From VAZQ01 sp963739385 (lineage in GTDB: Bacteria; Pseudomonadota; Alphaproteobacteria; Rhizobiales; Xanthobacteraceae), in the NCBI GenBank assembly GCA_963739385.1, contig CAVUAI010000062.1, positions 62,001-126,000 of the forward strand: a stretch of DNA of 64,000 nt, given 5' to 3'. Below the pieces are notes generated by a model. The model did not search any database, had not been told where the DNA came from, and saw only the letters and a program-made list of their open reading frames with translations. Made by a program: the position numbers and the translations under genes. Shown here one piece after another: positions 1-7,956 of the stretch (its first letter is position 1; each line of letters opens with the position of its first letter).

Positions 1-19
1 AGTTCGGCGAGGATATTAT

Positions 20-40
20 CTCGCTTCATGATGAAGCGAG
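20..40 (+). terminator. Short perfect hairpin, possible terminator of an upstream gene
   Basis: A 9-bp stem (CTCGCTTCA / TGAAGCGAG) closes on a 3-nt loop and is followed by a pyrimidine-rich stretch (ccttcctttcg). It lies at the window edge, so the gene it might terminate is not visible. No uninterrupted T-run follows, so termination is only a guess. Bases 41-208 hold no convincing gene. Confidence 0.3.
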
Positions 41-208
41 CACGACCTTCCTTTCGCGGCGCGGCGCAACCGAGTACCTCCGCCTGAACCCCATCCATGC
101 AGCGGGGTCGTGCCGACCAAAACGTCTTTCGGTCGCGCCCGAGCGTGCAAGCCTGCCCGCCGGAATTTTCGTTTCAGAACCTGGGAGCTCCCAACCGGGA
201 GACATGTA

Positions 209-772
209 ATGACCAAAGTCTGCGACTGCTTTCCCGAGCTCAAGGATGTCACCGAGGCGCGCGAGCGTCGCTACCGCGCGCATCCGGACCGGGCGGCACC
301 GGAGGGACCGCAGAGCTTCGTCGAGGTCAAGGTAACTTCGATCGGCCAGCTCAACGAGCTCGTGGACTGCCGAAAGAGCGGCTACAAGTTCATCATCAGC
401 GAGCCCGTGCATGTGGGCGGGCAGAATTGCGCGCCGACGCCGTTGGAATTTCTGCTCTCCGGCGCGGTCGGCTGTTATGCCGCCGTGTTCGCGTTCTATG
501 CCGCCAAGCTCGGTGTGAGCTACCAGAGTTTCGAGGCGGTCGCGCGCACGGATTTCGACGTGCGCGGCCACATGATTGCCGGGGCTCCGAAGTCGGCGTT
601 CCAGAGAGTGACGATCAGCATCAGCGTCACGAGCGATGCGCCCGAGGACGAGCTCAGGGAGATCGAACGCCTGGCGTTCGAAGGCTGTCCCGGCATCAGC
701 ACGCTGCGCGAGCCGGTGCCGGTTGAAACGCGGCTGACTGTGACGCGCTCGAACGCCGAGCAGGCGGCGTAG
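209..772 (+). CDS. OsmC/Ohr family protein
   Basis: The 187-residue protein has the OsmC fold pattern. A first reactive-type Cys lies in GAVGCY (C89) at the start of a long helix, and a second in EGCPG (C160), matching the paired cysteines with which OsmC/Ohr proteins reduce organic hydroperoxides. The ATG at 209 follows a GGGAG box. The frame extends upstream, but that part reads like non-coding sequence. An extra Cys pair sits at C5/C7 near the N-terminus, outside the usual family core. It is followed 17 bp later by the SET-domain gene and may share its transcript. It could be a redox enzyme or a thiol-dependent protein of unknown substrate; the family call is firm and the substrate is not. 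Confidence 0.85.
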   Translation: MTKVCDCFPELKDVTEARERRYRAHPDRAAPEGPQSFVEVKVTSIGQLNELVDCRKSGYKFIISEPVHVGGQNCAPTPLEFLLSGAVGCYAAVFAFYAAKLGVSYQSFEAVARTDFDVRGHMIAGAPKSAFQRVTISISVTSDAPEDELREIERLAFEGCPGISTLREPVPVETRLTVTRSNAEQAA

Positions 773-789
773 GCAGGCCGGCGTCGGCG

Positions 790-1368
790 ATGAGACGGCA
801 ACGTTCGACGCGCAAGGCCACACGCAAGAGTTCGGCGCGCAAGATCTCGGCGCGCAAGCGCAAGACTTCGAAATTCGAAGCTGGGGCGTGCAAGCCGTCC
901 GGAAAGGCCTCGCACAAGCCCTATCGGGTCGCGCGTTCGGCGACTGGCCTCGGATTGTTCGCGACCGCGCCTATCGACAAGGGTGCGTTCATCGTCGCGT
1001 ACCGCGGCCGCCGCATCGCCAACGCGAAGGCGGCGCAAATGGAGGCGCGCGGCAGCCGATACATGTACGAAATCAACAGCCGCTGGACCATAGACGGCTC
1101 GAGCCGCCGCAATGTCGCGCGTTACGCCAACCACTCGTGCCGTCCCAACGCGGAGTCCGACGTGGTCAAGGGGAAGATAATTCTGCGGGCAATCAGGGCT
1201 ATCAAACCGGGCGACGAGATTACCTACGACTATGGGCGCGAATATTTCGATCTCTTTCTCAAGCCGGCCGGATGCAAATGCATCAAGTGCGCGCAGCGTC
1301 GTCGCCGGGCGCGTAAGACGCGGCACGCTGCTGGCGCGCGGCGCAGGAGCGCTGGATCGGCAGCTTAG
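790..1368 (+). CDS. SET-domain protein lysine methyltransferase-like
   Basis: This 192-residue protein carries a compact SET domain. It shows GLGLFA at 53-58, RYANHSCRPN at 111-120 (the pseudoknot motif that binds S-adenosylmethionine), GDEITYDYG at 141-149, and a post-SET CKCIKC at 162-167 able to hold zinc. The first ~40 residues and the last ~25 are extremely Lys/Arg/Ala/Ser-rich, like histone-H1-type tails, suggesting DNA or RNA association. Family knowledge: SET enzymes methylate lysines, and bacterial copies modify ribosomal or nucleoid proteins. The target here is unknown, though self-methylation of the basic tails is possible. The start ATG has only a weak ribosome site. Confidence 0.85.
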   Translation: MRRQRSTRKATRKSSARKISARKRKTSKFEAGACKPSGKASHKPYRVARSATGLGLFATAPIDKGAFIVAYRGRRIANAKAAQMEARGSRYMYEINSRWTIDGSSRRNVARYANHSCRPNAESDVVKGKIILRAIRAIKPGDEITYDYGREYFDLFLKPAGCKCIKCAQRRRRARKTRHAAGARRRSAGSAA

Positions 1369-1501
1369 GCCGCGGGCTTTGCTGCGTCAGGCGTCGTTTT
1401 GACCCGCATCCGCCCTCGCTCGGCAAGACCGCGCGGCATCGCCATAAGAGTGTGGCGTCGCAATAAGGGTGCAGCGTGGTGGTACACTCTCGTGATCCTC
1501 A

Positions 1502-2191
1502 ATGGAGCAAACACTGGTTTCGAAACTGATCGTCAGGACCATGGCCTGGATCGCCGCGATGGCGGTGATCCTGTTCGCCGCCGCCGGGACCGTGCGGTGG
1601 CCCGCGGGCTGGGTGTTCCTCGCCGAACTGGGCGGCTTCGGGCTTGCCATCGGTTTGTGGCTCGCGCGCTACGATCCGGCGCTGCTTGCCGAGCGCATGT
1701 CCACCTTTATCCAGCCCGCCCAGAAGACCTGGGACAAGATCTTCATGGCGGTCGTTTTCGTGCTCTGGACCGGCTGGCTGGTGCTCATGCCGCTCGATGC
1801 CGTCCGCTTTCGCTGGTCGCACGTGCCGGTCTGGGCGCAGGCGACCGGCGCGATCCTGATCGCGCTCTGCATGTACCTGGCCTATCTGACGTTCCGGGAG
1901 AACAGCTATGCCGCGCCGGTCATCAAGATCCAGCGCGAGCGTGGTCACCACGTGGTCAGCACCGGCCCTTACGCCCATGTCCGCCACCCGATGTATGCGG
2001 GCGCGGTCCTGTTCTTCATCGGCACCCCGCTGCTGCTCGGCTCCTGGTGGGGCCTCGCCGCCGCTCCCCTCATAGCGGCCGTGATGGCAGTGCGCGCGGT
2101 GTTGGAGGAGCGTGTGCTGGCCGATGAGCTGCCCGGCTATCGCGAGTACGCCACCCGCGTGCGCTATCGTCTCATCCCGGGAGTCTGGTAG
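1502..2191 (+). CDS. Isoprenylcysteine carboxyl methyltransferase-like integral membrane enzyme
   Basis: The 229-residue protein has about five hydrophobic segments (roughly 14-30, 36-55, 79-98, 112-130, 164-198). The ICMT/PEMT signature is GPYAHVRHPMYAG at 155-167, followed by LEERVL and LPGYREY with a basic C-terminus. The family transfers a methyl group from S-adenosylmethionine to membrane-embedded thiols, lipids or carboxylates, with the active site facing the cytoplasm. Bacteria have no prenylated CAAX proteins, so the substrate is probably a lipid or small hydrophobic molecule; that part is inference. No strong ribosome-binding site is visible ahead of the ATG. Confidence 0.8.
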   Translation: MEQTLVSKLIVRTMAWIAAMAVILFAAAGTVRWPAGWVFLAELGGFGLAIGLWLARYDPALLAERMSTFIQPAQKTWDKIFMAVVFVLWTGWLVLMPLDAVRFRWSHVPVWAQATGAILIALCMYLAYLTFRENSYAAPVIKIQRERGHHVVSTGPYAHVRHPMYAGAVLFFIGTPLLLGSWWGLAAAPLIAAVMAVRAVLEERVLADELPGYREYATRVRYRLIPGVW

Positions 2192-2393
2192 CGACGACCG
2201 GCCGGTCCCGGCGGATCCCTCTCGACCGGCAAGGGCCGAGCACCCTTGCGCGGCTTCATCCCGCCTTCTTGCGAGGCAGGCCCTTGCGCTTGGTGCCGGC
2301 AAACTCGCAGTTGCCGCTCGCTCATGGAGTTCACCATCTGGCGTGAGGCCCCCCTTGAGGCTCGCCTTTGAGCGCTCGCCGCGCGCTTTGCCG

Positions 2394-2470
2394 CTAGTGT
2401 GGCGGTTCAGAAGTCCGCATCATTTTGCGGCAAGTCCGAAATGCGGACTTCTGAACCAAAGCCACACTAG
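2394..2470. repeat. Palindromic repeat A, intact copy
   Basis: Left arm 2394-2420 starts CTAGTGTGGC and ends AAGTCCGCAT. Right arm 2441-2470 is its near-perfect reverse complement and ends GCCACACTAG. Both outer ends carry CTAG. The two arms recur separately at 13359-13391 and 19800 onward, where they flank a 6.4-kb block. The 2192-2768 gap holds no gene besides this repeat and its neighbour. Confidence 0.85.
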
Positions 2471-2482
2471 GTCAATAAGTTA

Positions 2483-2557
2483 CTAGTGTCCTTCAATTCC
2501 GAAGTTCGCAAACGAGCGTGCCTCACAATGATGCGAACTTCGGAATCGGGACACTAG
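2483..2557. repeat. Palindromic repeat B, copy 1
   Basis: A 75-bp element with inverted arms: CTAGTGTCC...ATTCCGAAGTTCGCA against TGCGAACTTCGGAAT...GGGACACTAG. It lies 12 bp after repeat A. A second copy at 19830-19904 differs at only about two positions and has the same spacing to its repeat-A arm, so A plus B behave as one repeat unit. The CTAG ends suggest a MITE-like or REP-like element. No gene lies between it and the 2769 start. Confidence 0.85.
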
Positions 2558-2768
2558 CGCCGCGCCCGCTGCCATCTGCTGTTTCTTCGATCTGGCCGGC
2601 ATTGAATAGCTCCTGTCCAGGGACGCGCCGGACAGCGCGCCTGCGCAAAACAAAATGTGTGGAGGAGGCCGATGGTTCCGCGCGCGCCCTGGCACCGTCG
2701 GAGGCCACCGATTAGCATGGCCGCGCGGCGTTGCGCCGCCAGCGCACCATTTCCAAGGAGACCCGATC

Positions 2769-3038
2769 ATGCTCGGCGCGGGGGCCATTTTTCTGATCCT
2801 GCTCATCATCGGCATCGCTGCCGGTCTGCTGTTCGATCGCTTCGCCGGTCCGGGCTGGCTCACGCGCCAGATCGCCGGCTCGAACCGCCTGATGGTGACG
2901 AGCGCGCTCGTCGGCGTCGCCGGATCATTCGTCGGTTATCACCTCGCCTTGCTGATCGGAGTTGCGGGCTCTGCCGCGCTGCTCGTCGCCGTGATCGGCG
3001 CCCTCGCGGTGCTTTGGATCTGGCGCATGCTGCGTTAG
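2769..3038 (+). CDS. GlsB/YeaQ/YmgE family small membrane protein
   Basis: The 89-residue protein is almost entirely membrane-embedded, with three hydrophobic stretches (about 2-19, 33-52, 56-85) and glycine-rich helices. This is the pattern of the transglycosylase-associated YeaQ/GlsB family, implicated in stress responses but without a proven activity. The start is well supported: AAGGAG at 2756-2761 sits 7 bases before the ATG. The longer frame from 2655 lacks such a site. It stands alone after the palindromic repeats and converges with the small gene at 3139. Confidence 0.8.
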   Translation: MLGAGAIFLILLIIGIAAGLLFDRFAGPGWLTRQIAGSNRLMVTSALVGVAGSFVGYHLALLIGVAGSAALLVAVIGALAVLWIWRMLR

Positions 3039-3039
3039 C

Positions 3040-3079
3040 GCGCTCGATAGGCGTTGCCGGACCGGCGGATATCGAGCGC
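3040..3079. terminator. Nested hairpin between convergent genes
   Basis: Outer arms GCGCTCGATA (3040-3049) and TATCGAGCGC (3070-3079) pair perfectly. The loop carries a second perfect hairpin, GCCGG-A-CCGGC (3056-3066). It starts one base after the stop of the GlsB-type gene and faces the end of the gene at 3139, so it could end transcription from both sides. There is no T-tract, so protein-assisted termination or transcript-end protection is as likely. Confidence 0.55.
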
Positions 3080-3138
3080 CGACGGCAAATGACCGCGGGC
3101 CTCCGCACACCTTGCGTCAGCTGTCCTTCGCCGCCCGT

Positions 3139-3348
3139 CTACCGGGCCGGTGCGTCGATCGGCGCGCAATTGGTCCGACCCTGCGCCAGACAATTGTCAA
3201 TCACACGCTGGTTGAACATGGCGTTGGCGAGCCAGATGCCGCTGCCAACCACGACGATGACGAGCACCAGCAGGATCGTGTTCGCGATCCGACGATCGCG
3301 AGGGGTCTCCACGTAGTCGTCTTGTCGTTGCGATTCCGGCTCGTCCAT
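3139..3348 (-). CDS. Small single-pass membrane protein, unknown function
   Basis: The 69-residue product begins with a charged cytoplasmic head (MDEPESQRQDD), then one transmembrane helix (about 21-42), then a short outer tail with two cysteines (C53, C61) that could form a disulfide. I chose the ATG at 3348; an upstream ATG at 3399 would add 17 Pro/Arg-rich residues of doubtful coding quality. It lies directly downstream of cckA on the same strand, about 120 bp after it, so co-transcription is possible. No family is recognised. Confidence 0.6.
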   Translation of the reverse strand: MDEPESQRQDDYVETPRDRRIANTILLVLVIVVVGSGIWLANAMFNQRVIDNCLAQGRTNCAPIDAPAR

Positions 3349-3468
3349 GTCGCCATCGTAGCGCGCGGGCGCGCAACGTGGAACAGGCCGCCGCGGCACT
3401 ATCGTGGATTCGATCTAATTTCGGGCCGACGCGCAACCCGATCTTGCCCGGGCGAGTAGGGCGGAAAC

Positions 3469-6057
3469 TCAACCGGTCATCGTTTCCTTCACAACCGTAA
3501 CCAGTTGCTTGAGGGTGAACGGCTTCGCCAGGAAGTTGAACTGCTTGTGGTCGGGCAGGGTCTTGTCGAATGCATCCTCGGCATAGCCCGAAACGAAAAT
3601 GATCTTGATGTCGGGTTTGCGTTTCTTGAGCTCCTTCATCAAGGTCGGCCCGTCCATTTCCGGCATGACCACGTCGGAGACGACGATGTCGACGTGGCCG
3701 CCCTGGCGCTCGAGCTCCTCGAGCGCCTCGACGCCGTTGCCGGCTTCGATCACCGTGTAGCCGCGCGACTTGAGCCCGCGGGCGTTAAGCGCGCGCAGCT
3801 CCTCCTCGTCCTCCACCAACAGAATCGTCCCGCGGCCGGTCAGATCGGCGGCGGTGGCGCGCATCTCGTCGGCGGCCGAGATGGCGCCGGCGAGCGCGGG
3901 CGCAGTGGTTTCGGGCAATTGCGGCGCGTGCACGTCATCGGCGGCCGGAATGTAGCGGGGCAGGAAGATGCGGAAGGTCGTGCCCTTGCCAAGTTCAGAC
4001 TCCACGTAGATGAAGCCGCCGGTCTGCTTGACGATACCGTAGACGGTCGAGAGCCCGAGTCCCGTGCCCTTGCCGATATCCTTGGTCGTGTAGAAGGGAT
4101 CGAAGATCTTGTCGATGATTTCCGGCGCGATCCCGCTGCCGGTGTCTTCGACCTGGACCAGAACGTACTCTCCGAGCGGCATCCCCTTGTGCTGGTGGCC
4201 CGCGCTGTCCTCGGCACCGACATTGGACGTGCGCAGCGTGAGCGTACCGCCCAGCGGCATGGCGTCACGCGCATTGACGGCGAGATTGATGATCACCTGC
4301 TCGAACTGATGCACATCGGCCTTGACCGGCCAGAGATCGCGCACCTGCGGCACATTGAGCGTGACGTTCTCGCCGATGAGGCGCTTGAGCAGCACGGTCA
4401 GATCCGAGAGCGCCTCGCCAAGGTCGAGCACCACCGGACGCATGGTCTGCTTGCGGGAGAACGCCAACAGCTGCCGGACCAGGCTCGCCGCCCGGTTGGC
4501 GTTCTGCTTGATCTGCATGATGTCCTGAAAGGACGGATCGGTTGGCCTGTGGGCGTTCAACAGGAAATCGGTCGCCATCATGATGGCGCTCAGGAGATTG
4601 TTGAAGTCATGGGCGATGTTGCCCGCGAGCCGCCCAATGGTCTCCATCTTCTGCTGTTGATTGAGCTGGTTCTCGAGCTCACGCTGCTGGGTGGTCTCGA
4701 GCGCGTACACGATGGCCGCCTCCCGATCGCGCTCGTCCTCGTCCTCGATCGGGGTAACGAAAAAGCTGGCAAAACGCTCGCCGGGACCGGCGAGCGCGGC
4801 ATCGACCGGAGCGACCTCTCCGTGTCCCTCGCCGGCCCGGCGGATCGCGGCTTCGAGCGCCGCGCGGTCGCGCTCGGCGACGACGGAGAGGATCGAACGA
4901 TCGCCGGACGCTTCACCTTTGAGCACCGGGTGGACCAGGCGCGCGAACCTCGCATTCGAGTCCGCGATCCGCCCCTGCTTGTCGACGGTCGCGATCGCCA
5001 TCGGCGTGTTCTGAAAGAAGCGCATGAAGCGGACTTCGGCGGCGCGCTGCGGGTCGAGGCCACCGTCGCGGGAGCGATTGAGCACGAGCGTACGCGACGG
5101 ACCGGGCGTGCCGTCGGCGCCGAATGCGACCTTGTGGAACAGCCGCGCCGCAATGGTGCGCCCGCTGCGCGTCTTGAGATCGATGTCGAGGATCTCGGTC
5201 TTCACGTCGCCGGCCACCGCCGCGAGCGTGGTCAGAAGCGCCGCGCCCTCGCCCGCCAGGATGTCGTTAAGCTGCAGGCCACCCGAGCCCACCTGCGCAA
5301 GATCATGGTCGAGCCAGTTGGCGAGCGTGGCGTTGAGATAGACGACGCTGCCATTGGCCTCGGCCGAAAAGAAGCCGGCAGGCGCATGGTCGAGATAGTC
5401 GATCGCATGCTGCAGCTCCTGGAATACGTTCTCGTGCCGCTCGAGCTCGCGCGTGACGTCGGCCAGCGACCAGACCGTCATGCGGGATTCGCGCTTGCCT
5501 TCGCCGAGCGGGCGCACGCGGATGCGCAGCCATCGTCCCGGCTCGCCCTTGCGCGCACCGACGCGTACCTCTTCCTGACCGCGGCGCCCTTCGCGCGCCG
5601 CCCTGAGCAGGCGATAGACGGCTTCCGACACCCCGGGATCGCCGATGAAGACGCGTTCGACCGGACGCACGTCGTCGGGGCCGGAGGCTTCAACCAGGCG
5701 CACATAGGCGGTATTGGCGTAAAGTACGCGGCTACCGGAATCGGTCACCAGGATGCCTTCGTTGGCATGGTCGACCACCGCCTTGAGCAGGGGGCTCGCA
5801 GCTTCTCGCCCTGACGTTCGCAGAATGCCGGCCGCGAGTGCGAACAACAGGAACACGCCGACCATGGCCAGCACGGCCAGCAGCGCGAAGACATAGGGCT
5901 CCGCTTGCTCGCGGCCGATGAGGATCAGCCCTGCCGCGGCGCCGACGAGCACAAGCGCGATGAGCAGCACAAGACCGATACTGCCGCCGCCGCGGCTCCC
6001 GCCCGTCCGGTCGATCGGGGCACGGGTGGTATCGTCGGACAATTGCTGCTGCGTCAT
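3469..6057 (-). CDS. cckA: Cell-cycle hybrid histidine kinase CckA
   Basis: The 862-residue protein has two transmembrane helices (about 26-46 and 55-77), two to three PAS-like modules (about 90-470), and an HisKA domain with LAGNIAHDFNNLLSAI (phospho-acceptor His483). An HATPase domain follows, with NLAVNARDAMP, DTGSGI and GKGTGLGLSTVYG. The C-terminal receiver has its phospho-acceptor Asp795 in VVSDVVMPEMDG. This order and the HDFNN box are characteristic of CckA. It feeds phosphate through ChpT to CtrA and CpdR, and acts as a phosphatase when its PAS domains bind cyclic-di-GMP. The start at 6057 gives the usual short N-terminus; an in-frame ATG at 6108 would add 17 residues. It is divergent from a FliO-like gene. 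Confidence 0.93.
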   Translation of the reverse strand: MTQQQLSDDTTRAPIDRTGGSRGGGSIGLVLLIALVLVGAAAGLILIGREQAEPYVFALLAVLAMVGVFLLFALAAGILRTSGREAASPLLKAVVDHANEGILVTDSGSRVLYANTAYVRLVEASGPDDVRPVERVFIGDPGVSEAVYRLLRAAREGRRGQEEVRVGARKGEPGRWLRIRVRPLGEGKRESRMTVWSLADVTRELERHENVFQELQHAIDYLDHAPAGFFSAEANGSVVYLNATLANWLDHDLAQVGSGGLQLNDILAGEGAALLTTLAAVAGDVKTEILDIDLKTRSGRTIAARLFHKVAFGADGTPGPSRTLVLNRSRDGGLDPQRAAEVRFMRFFQNTPMAIATVDKQGRIADSNARFARLVHPVLKGEASGDRSILSVVAERDRAALEAAIRRAGEGHGEVAPVDAALAGPGERFASFFVTPIEDEDERDREAAIVYALETTQQRELENQLNQQQKMETIGRLAGNIAHDFNNLLSAIMMATDFLLNAHRPTDPSFQDIMQIKQNANRAASLVRQLLAFSRKQTMRPVVLDLGEALSDLTVLLKRLIGENVTLNVPQVRDLWPVKADVHQFEQVIINLAVNARDAMPLGGTLTLRTSNVGAEDSAGHQHKGMPLGEYVLVQVEDTGSGIAPEIIDKIFDPFYTTKDIGKGTGLGLSTVYGIVKQTGGFIYVESELGKGTTFRIFLPRYIPAADDVHAPQLPETTAPALAGAISAADEMRATAADLTGRGTILLVEDEEELRALNARGLKSRGYTVIEAGNGVEALEELERQGGHVDIVVSDVVMPEMDGPTLMKELKKRKPDIKIIFVSGYAEDAFDKTLPDHKQFNFLAKPFTLKQLVTVVKETMTG

Positions 6058-6370
6058 GATGGCGTGGAATCGGCTCCAAATCCGCCTCACCCTGAGTGCC
6101 CCAGGCAATGAGGGCGCGCAAGAGCCGATGCGCTCATTGCGTCCGGTGATTGCGCCTCAGCGTGCAGACGCGCGGCACACAATGGGCGGGCGGACGAGGC
6201 CTGAACCTGCGGGGGCGCTACCCGCCCCCGCCCTGCGTACCAACGGCCCTTGCCGTTGGCGCCGCCTCGCATGCCGGAGCCGTGTTGTTGGCAGGTCTGC
6301 CGCCATCAAACCGCCGTTTACCAAGAGAAGCTTTCGGCCCTGTACGGAGAGGTCTTGGACACTATCCTTC

Positions 6371-6385
6371 TTAATTCTTTGTTAG
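6371..6385. promoter_or_regulatory. Candidate CtrA binding site upstream of the FliO-like gene
   Basis: TTAA-N7-TTAG departs from the CtrA consensus TTAA-N7-TTAA by one base. It lies 86 bp before the FliO-like start and about 310 bp upstream of cckA, in the 413-bp gap 6058-6470, which otherwise holds nothing I can recognise. CtrA is the end point of the CckA relay and controls flagellar genes in alphaproteobacteria, so the location fits. It is a single imperfect match and needs experimental support. Confidence 0.5.
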
Positions 6386-6470
6386 TATTGACCACCAGCG
6401 AGATTGCCACCGGCGTTAACCATTCGGGCGAGCCCGCTCGACACGCCTTACCCCTGGGGCGCAGGGAGGA

Positions 6471-7901
6471 ATGACCTTGGATACGCTGTTCGGCGAAGGA
6501 CAGACCGGTCTCAAAGTCCTGTTCATCTTCATTGTCGTGCTTGTGGTCCTGGCGTTGGCCTTCTGGCTGCTGCGTCGGTTCGGCGGCGGACGTCTTGGCA
6601 GCGCGGCGTCCCGCGGACGCCAGCCCCGGCTGGCCGTCATTGACCAGGCCGCGGTCGACAGCCGCCGCAGCCTCTTGCTCATACGCCGCGACAATGTGGA
6701 GCATCTGCTGATCATCGGGGGGCCGACCGACGTCGTAGTGGAACAGAATATCGTGCGTGCGAACACCGCTGCGGCGGTTCCCGCCCGGCCGGCTACTGCC
6801 ACTGACACGCTGCCGCGCGCTGTCCCGCTCGGCGACGACAGCATGTGGCCGCTACAGCCTGAGGGCACGCCGAAGGAACAGACGCCGAAGGGAGATGCTC
6901 CTCCGCGCCTCGAGCCGACGCTGCGGCCTGAGGCTCCCTCCCTTCCGCCGCGCCCGGTGGGCGCCGAGGAGGCCACCCAGTGGCCGGGCGAAGAAGCCGA
7001 GGCTCCGCCTGCGCCCCCGCTCCCTCCATCGCCGCGCGAGCGTAAATCTCGGGTAGCCGATCCGCTCGCCGAGCTGGCGGAGGAACTGTCCCGCACGCCG
7101 CTGCCACCCGATACCGCCGCAGGTGAACCGCGCCAGCCGTTCTTTCGCCGCGCGCCGCGTCAGCCGCCCGCACCGACCGCCGGCTCGCTGCCTGCAAGCG
7201 CTGCCGACTCTCCGACCGGTCCGGCGCCCGACCAGAATCTGTCGGACATGGCTCAACGGCTGGAGGCCGCGTTGCGACGTCCAGGCAGGACCGGTGACGA
7301 GGCCCGCGCCGCCCCGGCTGAGCCGACCTTTCCAGGCGGGCCTGCCGCGGTGGGAATACCCGACTTGCCCTCCACACCCGGCCCCCGAGTGGAGCCCGCG
7401 CTGCGGCGTCCGTTCAAAGCCGACGAGGCTCGCCCCGGTCCAACCACGCCGAAGGCCGAGCCCCCGGCGGAGGGCGCCGTTTTCACACCGCCTCCGCGCT
7501 TCGGGGCGCCACCACGCCGCCCGTGGCGCGCCGAGGACTCCCGCATCGCGCCGCCAGCCCCGAAATTCGCGAACGAGCCCCCTTCACCGCCCGAGCAGGA
7601 ATTCGCGCCGGGGGCGGCCTCCGGACGGCTGGGAGCGCCACGGCGTCCGTTCAAGCTCGACGACGGGCGCACGCCCCCACCGGCACCGAAGGCGGCAAGC
7701 GAAACCCCGGCGGCGGAGAGCGGTGAGTTGTCGCCGCAGTCACCTGCCGCATCGCCTGCGCGCGCGGAAACGCCCGAGGACGTTGCGCCTGCACGCGGCA
7801 CGTCCGACGCCGCCGATGCAAAACCCGGCCCGCCGCGCTCGCTCTACGACAGCCTCGAGGAGGAGATGGCGAGTCTGTTGAACCGTCCGCCCAAACCATG
7901 A
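6471..7901 (+). CDS. FliO-like membrane protein with long proline-rich tail
   Basis: The 476-residue protein starts with one transmembrane helix (about 17-36). A compact basic/beta domain follows (about 45-97) with RLAVIDQAAVDSRRSLLLIRR and EHLLIIGGPTDVVVEQ. This is the FliO/FliZ pattern, a factor that helps assemble the flagellar type III export gate. The remaining ~370 residues are disordered, Pro/Ala/Arg-rich, with four degenerate copies of a unit built on RRP-x-(R/K)...(D/E)-x-R...P. The end is a short amphipathic helix (SLYDSLEEEMASLLNR). The AGGGAGGA box abuts the ATG, so the in-frame TTG at 6477 may be the true start. It could instead be a rhizobial membrane scaffold that shares only the FliO head. 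Confidence 0.7.
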   Translation: MTLDTLFGEGQTGLKVLFIFIVVLVVLALAFWLLRRFGGGRLGSAASRGRQPRLAVIDQAAVDSRRSLLLIRRDNVEHLLIIGGPTDVVVEQNIVRANTAAAVPARPATATDTLPRAVPLGDDSMWPLQPEGTPKEQTPKGDAPPRLEPTLRPEAPSLPPRPVGAEEATQWPGEEAEAPPAPPLPPSPRERKSRVADPLAELAEELSRTPLPPDTAAGEPRQPFFRRAPRQPPAPTAGSLPASAADSPTGPAPDQNLSDMAQRLEAALRRPGRTGDEARAAPAEPTFPGGPAAVGIPDLPSTPGPRVEPALRRPFKADEARPGPTTPKAEPPAEGAVFTPPPRFGAPPRRPWRAEDSRIAPPAPKFANEPPSPPEQEFAPGAASGRLGAPRRPFKLDDGRTPPPAPKAASETPAAESGELSPQSPAASPARAETPEDVAPARGTSDAADAKPGPPRSLYDSLEEEMASLLNRPPKP

Positions 7902-7956
7902 GGGCGTCGCGCGCCTTCCTCGCGTGACCCGGTGAATTCAACAGGCGTCCGTGCAG

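Noticed and set aside
3505..5814. Long plus-strand open frame (769 codons) over cckA
   Set aside because: It lies antisense to a clear histidine kinase with all motifs intact; the long frame is a by-product of high GC and biased codon use.
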